Part shown: positions 37,893-45,583 of the stretch, piece after piece | Numbering within the stretch: position 1 is the stretch's first letter | How the letters are laid out: each line of letters opens with the position of its first letter | Assembly (NCBI GenBank): GCA_035691305.1 | Contig: DASSJF010000061.1 | Coordinates: forward strand, 65,329-129,328 | From: a bacterium | GTDB lineage: Bacteria > Sysuimicrobiota > Sysuimicrobiia > Sysuimicrobiales > Segetimicrobiaceae | Direction of reading: 5' to 3' | DNA: 64,000 nt | The notes under the pieces: generated by a model | Seen by the model: only the letters and a program-made list of their open reading frames with translations | Told to the model about the DNA's origin: nothing | The model's database searches: none | Program-made: the position numbers and the translations under genes

Positions 37893-38087
37893 TTAGTGCG
37901 GAGCGGCGTCCGGACGGACGACGGTGAGTTGTGGTCGGATGAGCACCATGCGCACCGCCTCCCCCCGGAACGTTGCCGAGCAAGCATCCAGGATTATGTC
38001 ATCACGGCCTGGGGATGTCAACGTTCCGATCTGCCTCACGAGCCGGATCGCCACGCCGGGCACGACCGCCGGGGTGTTCTTGACCAT
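37893..38087 (-). CDS. Small hypothetical protein
   Basis: A 64-residue protein (MVKNTPAVVPGVAIRLVRQI then GTLTSPGRDDIILDACSA) whose ATG 38087 follows GAGG at eight bases. Beta-strand-like alternation suggests a small barrel. No homologue is recognised. It lies below the GH25 gene on the same strand with a 70-base gap, and above the ABC ATPase with 129 bases, so it may be the last gene of the GT2-GH25 transcript. Codon use is ordinary for the window. Confidence 0.5.
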   Translation of the reverse strand: MVKNTPAVVPGVAIRLVRQIGTLTSPGRDDIILDACSATFRGEAVRMVLIRPQLTVVRPDAAPH

Positions 38088-38157
38088 CCGTCGCCTCAAT
38101 CATGTTGGCGCCGGCCTGCTTCCCTGGTGAGCCGGCGGGTCCTCGGCGGCGGTTGTC

Positions 38158-38760
38158 TCAGGCCCGCCAGTGCGTCAGATCGACCGCTCCCGAAATGCCG
38201 GGGACCGTTCCGCCGAACGTATATTGCCAGCCGGTCCACCCCCCTGCCCCCCATCCGCCGATGTCGGGAGGCGTGGCCGCACCGCCCGACGCCACCGGGT
38301 AGGCGATCCAGAGGTCGTGTTGCTTGTAATTCGTCGGGTTCCCCAGCGCCTGCCACGTCGCGACGTTCGTATAGATCCGACATGGTCTCCCGACGAAACT
38401 GCCCACGATGTCGAGCCATACGTTGATCGCCGCCAGTGCATCCGCTGCCGACTGGCCCGGCGCTAATACCTCGAGATCGAGGACCGGCGGCATCCACTCC
38501 GGGTTCCACCCGGCCTGCCGGCAGAACCAATGCGCCTGCGCGTCCGGAAGATCGTTGGGCCGCCAGAAATGGTACGCGCCCGGTTGGATCCCGGCGCCGC
38601 GCGCGCCGTTCATGTGCGCGAAGTACGTTTGGTCGACCCACCGTGCGCCCTCGGTCGCTTTGCAGTAGGCTTTGGTCACGCCGAACGCTTGTATCGCCGC
38701 CCAATCGTCGGCGGGCTGATATGCTGAGACGTCGATCCCGAGCGCCAGTCCATTCGTCAT
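38158..38760 (-). CDS. GH25 (lysozyme-like) glycoside hydrolase
   Basis: A 200-residue GH25/Chalaropsis-type lysozyme domain. LALGIDVSAYQPADDW holds the N-terminal Asp D10, KAYCKATEGARW follows, then GAYHFWRP, and VLDLEV with the D95-x-E97 catalytic pair, IYTNVATWQAL, and VDLTHWRA at the end. Family enzymes cleave peptidoglycan. No signal peptide or wall-binding domain is present, as in phage endolysins that need a holin. ATG 38760 follows GGGGGA. It is cotranscribed with the GT2-like gene and lies at one edge of the unusual locus, while a holin-like gene ends the other edge. Confidence 0.87.
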   Translation of the reverse strand: MTNGLALGIDVSAYQPADDWAAIQAFGVTKAYCKATEGARWVDQTYFAHMNGARGAGIQPGAYHFWRPNDLPDAQAHWFCRQAGWNPEWMPPVLDLEVLAPGQSAADALAAINVWLDIVGSFVGRPCRIYTNVATWQALGNPTNYKQHDLWIAYPVASGGAATPPDIGGWGAGGWTGWQYTFGGTVPGISGAVDLTHWRA

Positions 38761-38811
38761 CGGGGTCCCCCTTCGGTCGCACGGTGCCAACCCGGCCGTG
38801 GGACTCGCTCT

Positions 38812-39654
38812 TTAGCGCGCGGCGGCATCCTCCACGGTGACATCGACGGCCGCCGGATCGAATCGCATCAGGACCTCGCCGGTGGGGACGTCGCCCGGCG
38901 GCGGCTGGAAGTACGGGCACACCCGGCACTGCTGAACGGACACGGCTCCGAGGCGGTGCTCTTCGAACTGATGCGGGCCGGCACACGTGTTCGTGTAGGC
39001 GGGGGCGGACCACGGGACTTTCGCCGTCGGGTGCCACGCAAAGGGGGGCTCGTGCACGAAGACACGGCCGGCGTGCCCTGCTGCGTCGGCCAAGCGGCGT
39101 CCCAGATGCTGGTCTTCGCCCGCGTGCCGTCCGCAGTAGGCGAGGTCGAAGCCGCCCGCCGCCTGGAGCATCGATTTCTCCCCGCCGAACAGCCCGCCGT
39201 AGGCACTCTGCCATCCGTGCCAGGCGTTGGGCGGGAATTCACGGGGGCGCCCCGCGGAGGCAGGCAGTTGGAGAATCTCATCGACCGGGCGGACGGCGAA
39301 ATCGAGAAACCGGTAATGTCCCCAGAAGAATGCCTGCCGCTCAAACAACCGCGCCCCGGCCTCGACCATATCCGGCGAAGCCAACTGGTCGTCATCGAAC
39401 GTGATGATGTGCGAGCAGGGCGATGCCCAGATGCCGATGTTTCGCCGCAGGGCGACGTCCATGGTCCCGATCGGATACCGCGCGCTCCGAAAGCGCACCA
39501 AGCGAACGCGTAACCCGACCGGGACAAGCGAGGGGGCCACTTCATTGCTCACGATCGTGATCAGGTCCGGCACCGCCGTCCCCCTGCCGAGGCTGTAGAG
39601 GGCGCCCCCAACGGAGTCGCGCCGCAGACTGGGGATGACCACGTCGAGTGTCAA
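38812..39654 (-). CDS. GT2-like (GT-A fold) glycosyltransferase with Cys-rich end, TTG start
   Basis: About 280 residues. It starts TLDVVIPSLRRDSVGGALYS, has the nucleotide-sugar metal motif in HIITFDDDQLASPDM (DDD, about 90-92), and acceptor-side FDLAYCGRHAGEDQHLGRRL. The end contains C-x2-C and nearby Cys/His (CAGPHQFEEHRLG, QQCRVCPYF), perhaps zinc-binding. TTG 39654 is the only ordinary start that retains the first strand. TATACT lies eight bases before it, so the mRNA may be leaderless. It diverges from a GT4-like glycosyltransferase and probably modifies the same surface product. Confidence 0.78.
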   Translation of the reverse strand: MTLDVVIPSLRRDSVGGALYSLGRGTAVPDLITIVSNEVAPSLVPVGLRVRLVRFRSARYPIGTMDVALRRNIGIWASPCSHIITFDDDQLASPDMVEAGARLFERQAFFWGHYRFLDFAVRPVDEILQLPASAGRPREFPPNAWHGWQSAYGGLFGGEKSMLQAAGGFDLAYCGRHAGEDQHLGRRLADAAGHAGRVFVHEPPFAWHPTAKVPWSAPAYTNTCAGPHQFEEHRLGAVSVQQCRVCPYFQPPPGDVPTGEVLMRFDPAAVDVTVEDAAAR

Positions 39655-39847
39655 CGCAAACGAGTATAGCAGAAGGAACTGGATGGATGAGTGAACAATT
39701 AGCAGATGAACAAACAGCACTAGAGATTTCTTACATGAATGTTTAGAGAAGTAAAGTAACAGAGAACAACTGCGGGCCTCCTCTAAACGGCGGCGCCCCT
39801 GGCCTTCGCAGACCCCACCCAGAGCCGCCGGTCGGAGGAGCGCGGTA
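39655..39847. promoter_or_regulatory. A+T-rich divergent promoter region of the accessory locus
   Basis: This gap separates two divergent glycosyltransferase genes and is far richer in A+T than its neighbours. On the minus strand TATACT (39668-39663) sits just above the TTG start. On the plus strand a -10-like TAAAGT (39752-39757) has no clear -35, and GGAGGAG precedes the GTG at 39848. No operator or repeat is recognised. Confidence 0.5.
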
Positions 39848-41689
39848 GTGCACATTCTCTGGGTTTCGGACAATCCGGATACCCCGTCCGGGTTCGGCAA
39901 CGTAACCCGGTTCGTGTGTGGTGGATTGGCCCGGCGCGGCTACCGCGTGAGCATTCTCGGATGGCAGACCAAGGCGTCGTACGATTGGAACGGCTGCCGG
40001 GTGCACCCGCCCGGCAGCGATCCGCTCGGCGGCGATGCCCTGCACTATTTGCTTATCCGGGAGCGCCCCGACGCGGTCGTCGCGCTCGGCGACGTTTGGT
40101 GGCTGCCGCAGTTCGCGTCTCCGCACCTGCGGCGGCAGATGGAACTGACCGATACGCCCTGGGTCCTGTACTTTCCCATCGACGGCGACACGGAGGGCGA
40201 TGGCCTGCCGGCGAGCTGGGTACAGCTGCTGCGCGAGGTCGACGTACCCGTCGCGATGAGCCGGTATGGCCGGCGGGTGGTCGGCCGCTACGGGATTTCC
40301 TGCGAGTACATTCCCCACGGGGTGGACCTCGAGGTGTTCAGCCCGCCGCCGAACCGCGAAGCGGCCAAGGCGAAAGTCGGCGCGCGCGGCCGGTTCGTGG
40401 TGCTGTCCGACAGCCGCAATCAGCCCCGCAAACTGCTGCCGCGCCTGCTGGATGTGTTCGCCAGGTTTGCGGCCGATCGTCCCGACGCGCTGCTGCACCT
40501 CCACACGGATCCCGACGACGAGTTTACGCGCTCCGGCATCTACGCCTACGACGTGCGCGCCGACGTCCGTCACCTCCACCTCGAGTCCCAGGTGCGCTTT
40601 ACGCCCGGATTCAAGACGGTCGCCGGAGGCGGCCTGCCCCTGCGCGACCTGGCGGCCTACTACCAGGCCGCCGACGTGCATCTGCTCGCGTCGAGCGGCG
40701 AGGGGTTCGGCCTGCCCACGCTGCAGGCGGCCGCGGCCGGCGCCGTGCCGATGGCGTGCGGTTACAGTGCGAGTCGGGAGTTGGTGGAGGGCCACGGCGA
40801 GGCTATCGCCGTCGAGGACTGGACCGAGAACGAGTTCGGCATCCGCCGCGCCTTGATCGACGTCGAAGACGCCGCGCGACGGCTTGGGCGATATTATGAC
40901 GACCGCGCCCTGATGCGGGAACGTTCGGTGGCGTCGCGGCACTTTGCGGCGGCCTACGGATGGGAGGGTGTGGTCGACAAGTGGGACGCGCTCCTGCGCT
41001 CGATAGGCAGCCGGCGGTCGCGCGTCCGGCCCGCCGCGGCACGTGCGGCGCCGATCGAGACGCTCCTCCCGCAGTTCGGCCCGCAGCTGCCCGGCGCGAG
41101 GGTATCGGTGAAGGTCGTCGAGCGCCAGTTCGGCAGGCTCGAAGCGTCGATTCTCGCCGATCTCAGAGGACGCTCGTCGGAGGTGCAGATCCCGACGCTG
41201 CCGCCGCCGTGTGATGTGGCGCGCGTCCGAGTGCCACGCCGGCCGGGATACATTGGCACGGCCGGTCCCGATCGCGGGACCCTGGACGCGCTGGCGGCGA
41301 TCTTCCCGTCGATCGAGGGCTGGTCCCCGGGCTCCCCGCCGGAAGCGTGCCGCCTCGATCTCGCCCGTTCGGTGCTGCTCTTGAACGTCGGCGGAGCGTT
41401 CGACGCCGTCTCGCTCATCGACGCGGCGCTGTACGGCGTGCCCTGCATCGGCACAGACGCGTGCCTGCCCCAGCGCATCTTGTGGCCCGAGCTGACTACC
41501 CGCGACAGGGCCGAGGCCCTGCGGTGGGCCCGCATGCTGCTGACCGACGCGGCCCGCTTCCGCCGGGCCGCCGCGTCGGCGCGCGCCGTCTGCCGCGAGC
41601 GGTACGCGCCGAGCGAAGAGGAGGCGGCCGCCTGGCTGCGCCGGCTTCACGCCGACCGGCAACGCGAGCCTGCCGCGGCGCGAGGCTGA
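39848..41689 (+). CDS. Two-part GT4-like glycosyltransferase
   Basis: A 613-residue GT-B enzyme. Residues 1-395 are a complete GT4-like transferase: MHILWVSDNPDTPSGFGNVT, SCEYIPHGVDLEVFSPPPNR, FVVLSDSRNQPRKLLPRLLD, and the donor-site SSGEGFGLPTLQAAAAGAVP. Residues about 430-613 look like a second, partial GT-B half (GYIGTAGPDRGTLDALAAIF, YGVPCIGTDACLPQRILWPE), suggesting a fusion or duplicated C-terminal domain. GTG 39848 has GGAGGAG upstream. It heads the plus-strand run to 52155, and a second GT at 50513 implies glycan decoration of the locus's proteins or of the surface. Confidence 0.86.
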   Translation: MHILWVSDNPDTPSGFGNVTRFVCGGLARRGYRVSILGWQTKASYDWNGCRVHPPGSDPLGGDALHYLLIRERPDAVVALGDVWWLPQFASPHLRRQMELTDTPWVLYFPIDGDTEGDGLPASWVQLLREVDVPVAMSRYGRRVVGRYGISCEYIPHGVDLEVFSPPPNREAAKAKVGARGRFVVLSDSRNQPRKLLPRLLDVFARFAADRPDALLHLHTDPDDEFTRSGIYAYDVRADVRHLHLESQVRFTPGFKTVAGGGLPLRDLAAYYQAADVHLLASSGEGFGLPTLQAAAAGAVPMACGYSASRELVEGHGEAIAVEDWTENEFGIRRALIDVEDAARRLGRYYDDRALMRERSVASRHFAAAYGWEGVVDKWDALLRSIGSRRSRVRPAAARAAPIETLLPQFGPQLPGARVSVKVVERQFGRLEASILADLRGRSSEVQIPTLPPPCDVARVRVPRRPGYIGTAGPDRGTLDALAAIFPSIEGWSPGSPPEACRLDLARSVLLLNVGGAFDAVSLIDAALYGVPCIGTDACLPQRILWPELTTRDRAEALRWARMLLTDAARFRRAAASARAVCRERYAPSEEEAAAWLRRLHADRQREPAAARG

Positions 41690-41695
41690 TCCGGG

Positions 41696-41983
41696 ATGGA
41701 CGTGCAGATGTACATCGTTGCGTTCAAGGACGAGGCCACCGGCGAGGCGGCGCGGGCCATCGAGGAGCAGGTCCGGCAATGTGGCGGGTTCATTCTCATG
41801 GCGACGCGGAGCGGTCCGCTGGTATTGCTGCCGCCCGCTGCGGTCGCCGTGGTCGCCAAGCATCCTCGGGTGGGGTTCGTCGGCGGTGTGACGCTGGATC
41901 CGTCCGGGTTCGCCGCGCAACAGCTGCAGCGCGTGTTTCTTGAGAATCTCACAAGACAGTTGCAGACGCCGAAGACCGGGTAG
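41696..41983 (+). CDS. Inhibitor I9/propeptide-like small protein
   Basis: A 95-residue protein whose layout resembles the subtilisin propeptide/inhibitor I9 ferredoxin-like fold: MYIVAFKDEATGEAARAIEE, QVRQCGGFILMATRSGPLVL, LPPAAVAVVAKHPRVGFVGG. I9 domains fold or inhibit S8 proteases, but no subtilase is in the window. It may be a free-standing assembly chaperone or inhibitor. The ATG at 41696 is six bases beyond the glycosyltransferase stop, and the next gene starts 37 bases later, so it is in the same transcript. Confidence 0.65.
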   Translation: MDVQMYIVAFKDEATGEAARAIEEQVRQCGGFILMATRSGPLVLLPPAAVAVVAKHPRVGFVGGVTLDPSGFAAQQLQRVFLENLTRQLQTPKTG

Positions 41984-42019
41984 GGCGAGTCAACACCGTA
42001 CTCCAAGGGAGGGGTTGCC

Positions 42020-42613
42020 GTGCCGGATGTTGGCCAGGAACTACTCAATGTCCCATTCCCGAAGATGATCTTCGACATGGCGATGGCCATCGCCAAGGGA
42101 CAGATGGCGCTCGACAAGGCCTCGGTGCAGACGCTCATGGTCCTGGCCAAGACGTCGTTCAACTGGGTGCCGGAGATCACCGAGGTGCTCCAGCCGTTCC
42201 CGTTCACGCCAAAGGGCACGAGCATCGAGGTGACCGGTGTCCGGCCGACGACGACCGTCTCGGATCCGGTCTCGCTGACGCTGCTCCAGGCCGGCATCAC
42301 CCCGACCTTTTATCAGTTCACCGAGTCGATCATCGAGGTAAAGATGTCCATCTCGAGCAAGACGGAGGAGTCGAGCTCGCTCGACGTCGGCGTCGACGTG
42401 AGCGCCTCCGCGAACTTCCTGTTCGGCTCGGCCACGGTATCCTCGCACGTCAACTACTCCACGGCAAGCAAGTACTCGTACTCGGTCGACGGGTCGAGCC
42501 TGCTGCGCACGACCCTCAAGCCGGTGCCGCCGCCCAAGCGGATCATGCCGCGATTCATCCTGGTGAACGCGGTCGATCCGAGCAAGGTCACCGTCACCAC
42601 CAGCGACACGTAG
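42020..42613 (+). CDS. TFYQFTE-family protein 1 (unknown function)
   Basis: A 197-residue protein without signal peptide or membrane helix. It shares with the next gene the order: short helical N-terminus (FDMAMAIAKGQMALDKASVQ), proline-bearing strand (VTGVRPTTTVSDPVSL), TLLQAGITPTFYQFTESIIE, Ser-rich beta region (VSSHVNYSTASKYSYSVDGS) and an end with PVPPPKR. The sequence suggests a mostly beta protein with a helical hairpin. No family is recognised. GTG 42020 follows AAGGGAGGGG. It and the following two proteins appear to be related. Confidence 0.7.
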   Translation: MPDVGQELLNVPFPKMIFDMAMAIAKGQMALDKASVQTLMVLAKTSFNWVPEITEVLQPFPFTPKGTSIEVTGVRPTTTVSDPVSLTLLQAGITPTFYQFTESIIEVKMSISSKTEESSSLDVGVDVSASANFLFGSATVSSHVNYSTASKYSYSVDGSSLLRTTLKPVPPPKRIMPRFILVNAVDPSKVTVTTSDT

Positions 42614-42625
42614 ACGGAGGGCGTG

Positions 42626-43213
42626 ATGCCGTTCACGCGCGTCGGCAACGAACTGCAGGAGGCGGGTTTCGGGGAGATCGTGCGCAGCATCGCCCAAGGG
42701 ATCGCGGACGGGCAGCGCGCGCTCGACCTGGCGTCCATCAACACCCTCGTGGTCCTGTCGAACACGATGGTGGACGTGATCCCGGAGATCGCGGAGGTGT
42801 TGACGCCGGCCGGCGTCAACGTAAATGTGTCCGGAGCCGGCGGCCCGCGGTCGGTGCAGGTGACCGGCGTGCGGGTGTCTGGCGTCCCGTCTCCGACCGT
42901 CAAGCTGACCGCGCTGCAGGCCGGCATCGTGCCCACGTTCTATCAATTCACCGAGGCCACGATCGACCTCAAGCTGTCGATTCAGCTGCGCGAGGGCGAC
43001 CAGACCGATACCGACGGCAGCACCCAGTCGGGCATCTTCGCCTTCGCCTCACACGTCAACTTCCGGACGCAGAACACGTACTCGTACGCGGTGGACGCGT
43101 CCTCCAGCGTGCACGTGGTGATGCGGCCGGTGCCGCCGCCGAGGCCGACGGTGCCTACGACCGTCACGATCAACGCGCTGGGATCGACGCCGAAGGTCGT
43201 CGAGGGACCCTAG
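42626..43213 (+). CDS. TFYQFTE-family protein 2 (paralogue)
   Basis: A 195-residue paralogue of the preceding protein: ASINTLVVLSNTMVDVIPEI matches ASVQTLMVLAKTSFNWVPEI there, and ALQAGIVPTFYQFTEATIDL matches its central motif. FASHVNFRTQNTYSYAVDAS and RPVPPPRP are also shared. The two clearly arose by tandem duplication and have diverged. No signal peptide or membrane helix is present. The frame starts at GTG 42623 or ATG 42626, with GGAGGG upstream. A structural, oligomeric role is inferred from the repeats and tandem paralogy only. Confidence 0.7.
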   Translation: MPFTRVGNELQEAGFGEIVRSIAQGIADGQRALDLASINTLVVLSNTMVDVIPEIAEVLTPAGVNVNVSGAGGPRSVQVTGVRVSGVPSPTVKLTALQAGIVPTFYQFTEATIDLKLSIQLREGDQTDTDGSTQSGIFAFASHVNFRTQNTYSYAVDASSSVHVVMRPVPPPRPTVPTTVTINALGSTPKVVEGP

Positions 43214-43235
43214 GCCGCGGGGGTGAGGTGACGCC

Positions 43236-43898
43236 ATGGCAGACGACCCGCTGGCGAACGCGGTCGAGACATTCTCCGCGCCGATCGAATCGCTCATCAT
43301 CGCGCTCGGCCAGGGCATCGCCCAGGCGCAGCAGGCGATGGATCAGAACTCGATTCAGCAGCAGGAGGCGATCGACAGCAACCCCGTGCTGGCGCAGCGC
43401 GGGCTGCAGGCGACGTGGTATCAGATGCCGCGCGTCGACCTTCAGTTGAAGCTGTCATTGACGATCGCCCAGGATCAACCGTCGGGGGGAGGCGGGCCGG
43501 CACCGCCGCTTCGGATGCGGCTCGTGGCGCAGCCGATCAGCGCATCGTTTCAGACGCACTTCAGCTACGACGCGCAGGCCGCGAGTCAGGTCACCCTCTC
43601 GATCGTGCCGGTGCCGCAGCCCCAGGCCGGCGCACCGCCGAGAATGGCGGCCGCCGACGTGCAGGCGGCCGCCCTGGGCACCGCGGCGGCGAAGTTCCTG
43701 ACGGTTATGGTAGCGGGCCGGCTTGCGCCGGCCCCCACCGACGCCCAGAGCAACGTCCTGCGCTTCGACGTCAACTTCAACTCGGCGTCCCGCACCTGGT
43801 ACGCCCTGCAGTACGCGCCGGCCAACCCGGCGGTGAAGCCCACCGCGGTTGCGGTGGACGACGCGACCGGCGCCGTCCGCGTCATCAGCGGAGGCTGA
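43236..43898 (+). CDS. TFYQFTE-related protein 3
   Basis: A 220-residue protein that keeps part of the layout of its two upstream neighbours: N-terminal helix (IESLIIALGQGIAQAQQAMD), GLQATWYQMPRVDLQLKLSL in place of AGITPTFYQFTE, FQTHFSYDAQAASQVTLSIV with PVPQPQAG in place of the PVPPP end. It then adds 85 residues, including LRFDVNFNSASRTWYALQYA, absent from the others. It is probably a third, more diverged family member. No signal peptide is present. ATG 43236 begins 22 bases after the preceding stop. Confidence 0.65.
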   Translation: MADDPLANAVETFSAPIESLIIALGQGIAQAQQAMDQNSIQQQEAIDSNPVLAQRGLQATWYQMPRVDLQLKLSLTIAQDQPSGGGGPAPPLRMRLVAQPISASFQTHFSYDAQAASQVTLSIVPVPQPQAGAPPRMAAADVQAAALGTAAAKFLTVMVAGRLAPAPTDAQSNVLRFDVNFNSASRTWYALQYAPANPAVKPTAVAVDDATGAVRVISGG

Positions 43899-43903
43899 GG
43901 CCC

Positions 43904-44662
43904 ATGCCAGCGATGTTCAGCGCCGGAGGCTTTCGGGCGGTCGACATCCAGCGGGTCATGGGCGATCTGCAAAAGGCCAACGTCCCGGCCGGCACGCTCA
44001 ACGATCTGCAAACCCACATTACGCAGCAGGACACTCAGATCAACCAGCTTACCCAGCAGACCAACGACCTCAAGACCCAGGCTGCCAATCTGACCACCGC
44101 CAACACCGGCCTAACCCAGCAGGTCGCGACACAGGACGCCCAGATCACCCAGCTCAAGTCCCAGCTCGCGGCCGCGACCGCGGCGCAGCCGCAGCAGGTC
44201 GCACCGCTCGACCTGGCGATGTCCCTCAAGAGCGTGGTCGACAAGGTTCAGGCGGCGGCGCGGCAGGGGACCGGCGTGCAGGCGACTCTGTCGAAGATGG
44301 ACATCGAAGTCAAGACCCTGATCAACGTTACGCCGAGCAACGAAGCCGTGCTCGTCATCCCGGATCCGAAGGCCCTCCCCGATCCCGCCCACCTCTCGAC
44401 CATGACCCTCTCCTTCGGAGCGATTCCGAAGCTCACGAGCCCGCCTCCGCCGCCCGCTGTTCAGCCGGCGGGTGGCGGGACGCCGCCCGCCGGCCGGGGC
44501 GGCCCACAGCCCGCGGGGCCCACCGGCCCGGCGCAGCCCAGCGCGGGGCCCGGTGGACGCGGTCCAGCGCGCCCGGAGCCGAAGCGGCCGGCGTCGGGCC
44601 TGCAGCGGTTCCTCAATGCGCTCGAGGCCCTCGGCGAGCGCCGGCGCGGATCGGCGTCTTAG
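43904..44662 (+). CDS. Coiled-coil protein with Pro/Gly-rich tail
   Basis: A 252-residue protein. Residues 20-85 are a Gln/Asn/Thr-rich heptad coiled coil (THITQQDTQINQLTQQTNDL then KTQAANLTTANTGLTQQVAT), resembling phage fibre or trimeric-adhesin stalks. Residues 95-175 include VTPSNEAVLVIPDPKALPDP, a short beta-like domain. The last 75 residues are Pro/Gly/Arg-rich and disordered. No signal peptide is present. It begins five bases after the preceding gene, so it is in the same operon. A rod-like or assembly role is inferred. Confidence 0.65.
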   Translation: MPAMFSAGGFRAVDIQRVMGDLQKANVPAGTLNDLQTHITQQDTQINQLTQQTNDLKTQAANLTTANTGLTQQVATQDAQITQLKSQLAAATAAQPQQVAPLDLAMSLKSVVDKVQAAARQGTGVQATLSKMDIEVKTLINVTPSNEAVLVIPDPKALPDPAHLSTMTLSFGAIPKLTSPPPPPAVQPAGGGTPPAGRGGPQPAGPTGPAQPSAGPGGRGPARPEPKRPASGLQRFLNALEALGERRRGSAS

Positions 44663-44698
44663 GTCGTCGCCGGAACCGGTCTTAATCGAGATCCCCGG

Positions 44699-45583
44699 GT
44701 GATCGAGCCGATGCCCCTTATTACCAACAGCATCGACGAAGCACGGCTCGCCTACACGGCGCTGGAAGGTCGCGCCGTGTCCGCCGAACAGCGCGCGGAT
44801 GCTCTTCAGACGACCGTCGAGCGGCTCCAGGCCGCGCAGCCGATCCTGGCCGAGGTCGCCGACCGGCTTTCGCAGCGTACGGTGGACCAGGAAGCCGTGA
44901 ACGCGCAACTGAGAGCACAGCAGGCGGGGCAGGTGAGCCCGGATACGCCGCTCGACCATTTCATCGCGTCGTTCGGTTTGGCCGCGGCCCTCGGCGAGGC
45001 CACCATGGCGGACCGCGCGGTGGCATCGGTCGCGGCGACGGTGCAGGGTTATTTCGTCGCGCCGGCGGCCGCCTCGGCGGCACCGGCACTGCGGTTCTAT
45101 CAGCCCGAGTTCGGCGCGCCCGGCACCGCGGGATCGGCGTCGTTTCAGATCACGAAGACGCCGCCCGCGGCCGGTGTCGCAGCGCCGCGCACCCTGTACA
45201 CGGTGCTGCGGGACAAGCAGGCGATGTTCGACGATCCGTACTGGGTCCGCTTCGTAACGGCCGCCGTACCCCCGTCGCAGCCCGCGCGGTCGCTCGTCGT
45301 GGAGATCGCCAAGGTGCTGGCCGCCGCGGCCGCGTGGGATTTTGTGTTTCTGGTGCAGGGTGCAGCGGCGATCGCCGCGCTCGAAACGGCGCTCGCGGCG
45401 CTCGTGGCGGGTGCGGTTCCGTCGCCGCGGGCGGCGTCCTACGCGGCCGCGGCGGCGGCGCTCGCGGCGCTCGTGGCCGCCCTCGCACCGAACGTCAAGA
45501 CCGCGCCGGTCGCGGGCGACGTGTATGCACTCGCCGCCGCACTGGACGCCACGACCGGCATCGCCGGGACGCTTCGTTCGTGA
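44699..45583 (+). CDS. Ala-rich helical protein of unknown function
   Basis: A 294-residue protein. A helical N-terminus (EARLAYTALEGRAVSAEQRA; about 10-85, coiled-coil-like) precedes a region with RFYQPEFGAPGTAGSASFQI. The last 100 residues are extremely Ala-rich (AKVLAAAAAWDFVFLVQGAA) with possible membrane-compatible helices. No family is recognised. GTG 44699 or ATG 44711 could be the start. Its stop overlaps the next gene's GTG, implying coupling. The Ala-rich part may be a helical bundle rather than a membrane domain. Confidence 0.6.
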   Translation: MIEPMPLITNSIDEARLAYTALEGRAVSAEQRADALQTTVERLQAAQPILAEVADRLSQRTVDQEAVNAQLRAQQAGQVSPDTPLDHFIASFGLAAALGEATMADRAVASVAATVQGYFVAPAAASAAPALRFYQPEFGAPGTAGSASFQITKTPPAAGVAAPRTLYTVLRDKQAMFDDPYWVRFVTAAVPPSQPARSLVVEIAKVLAAAAAWDFVFLVQGAAAIAALETALAALVAGAVPSPRAASYAAAAAALAALVAALAPNVKTAPVAGDVYALAAALDATTGIAGTLRS

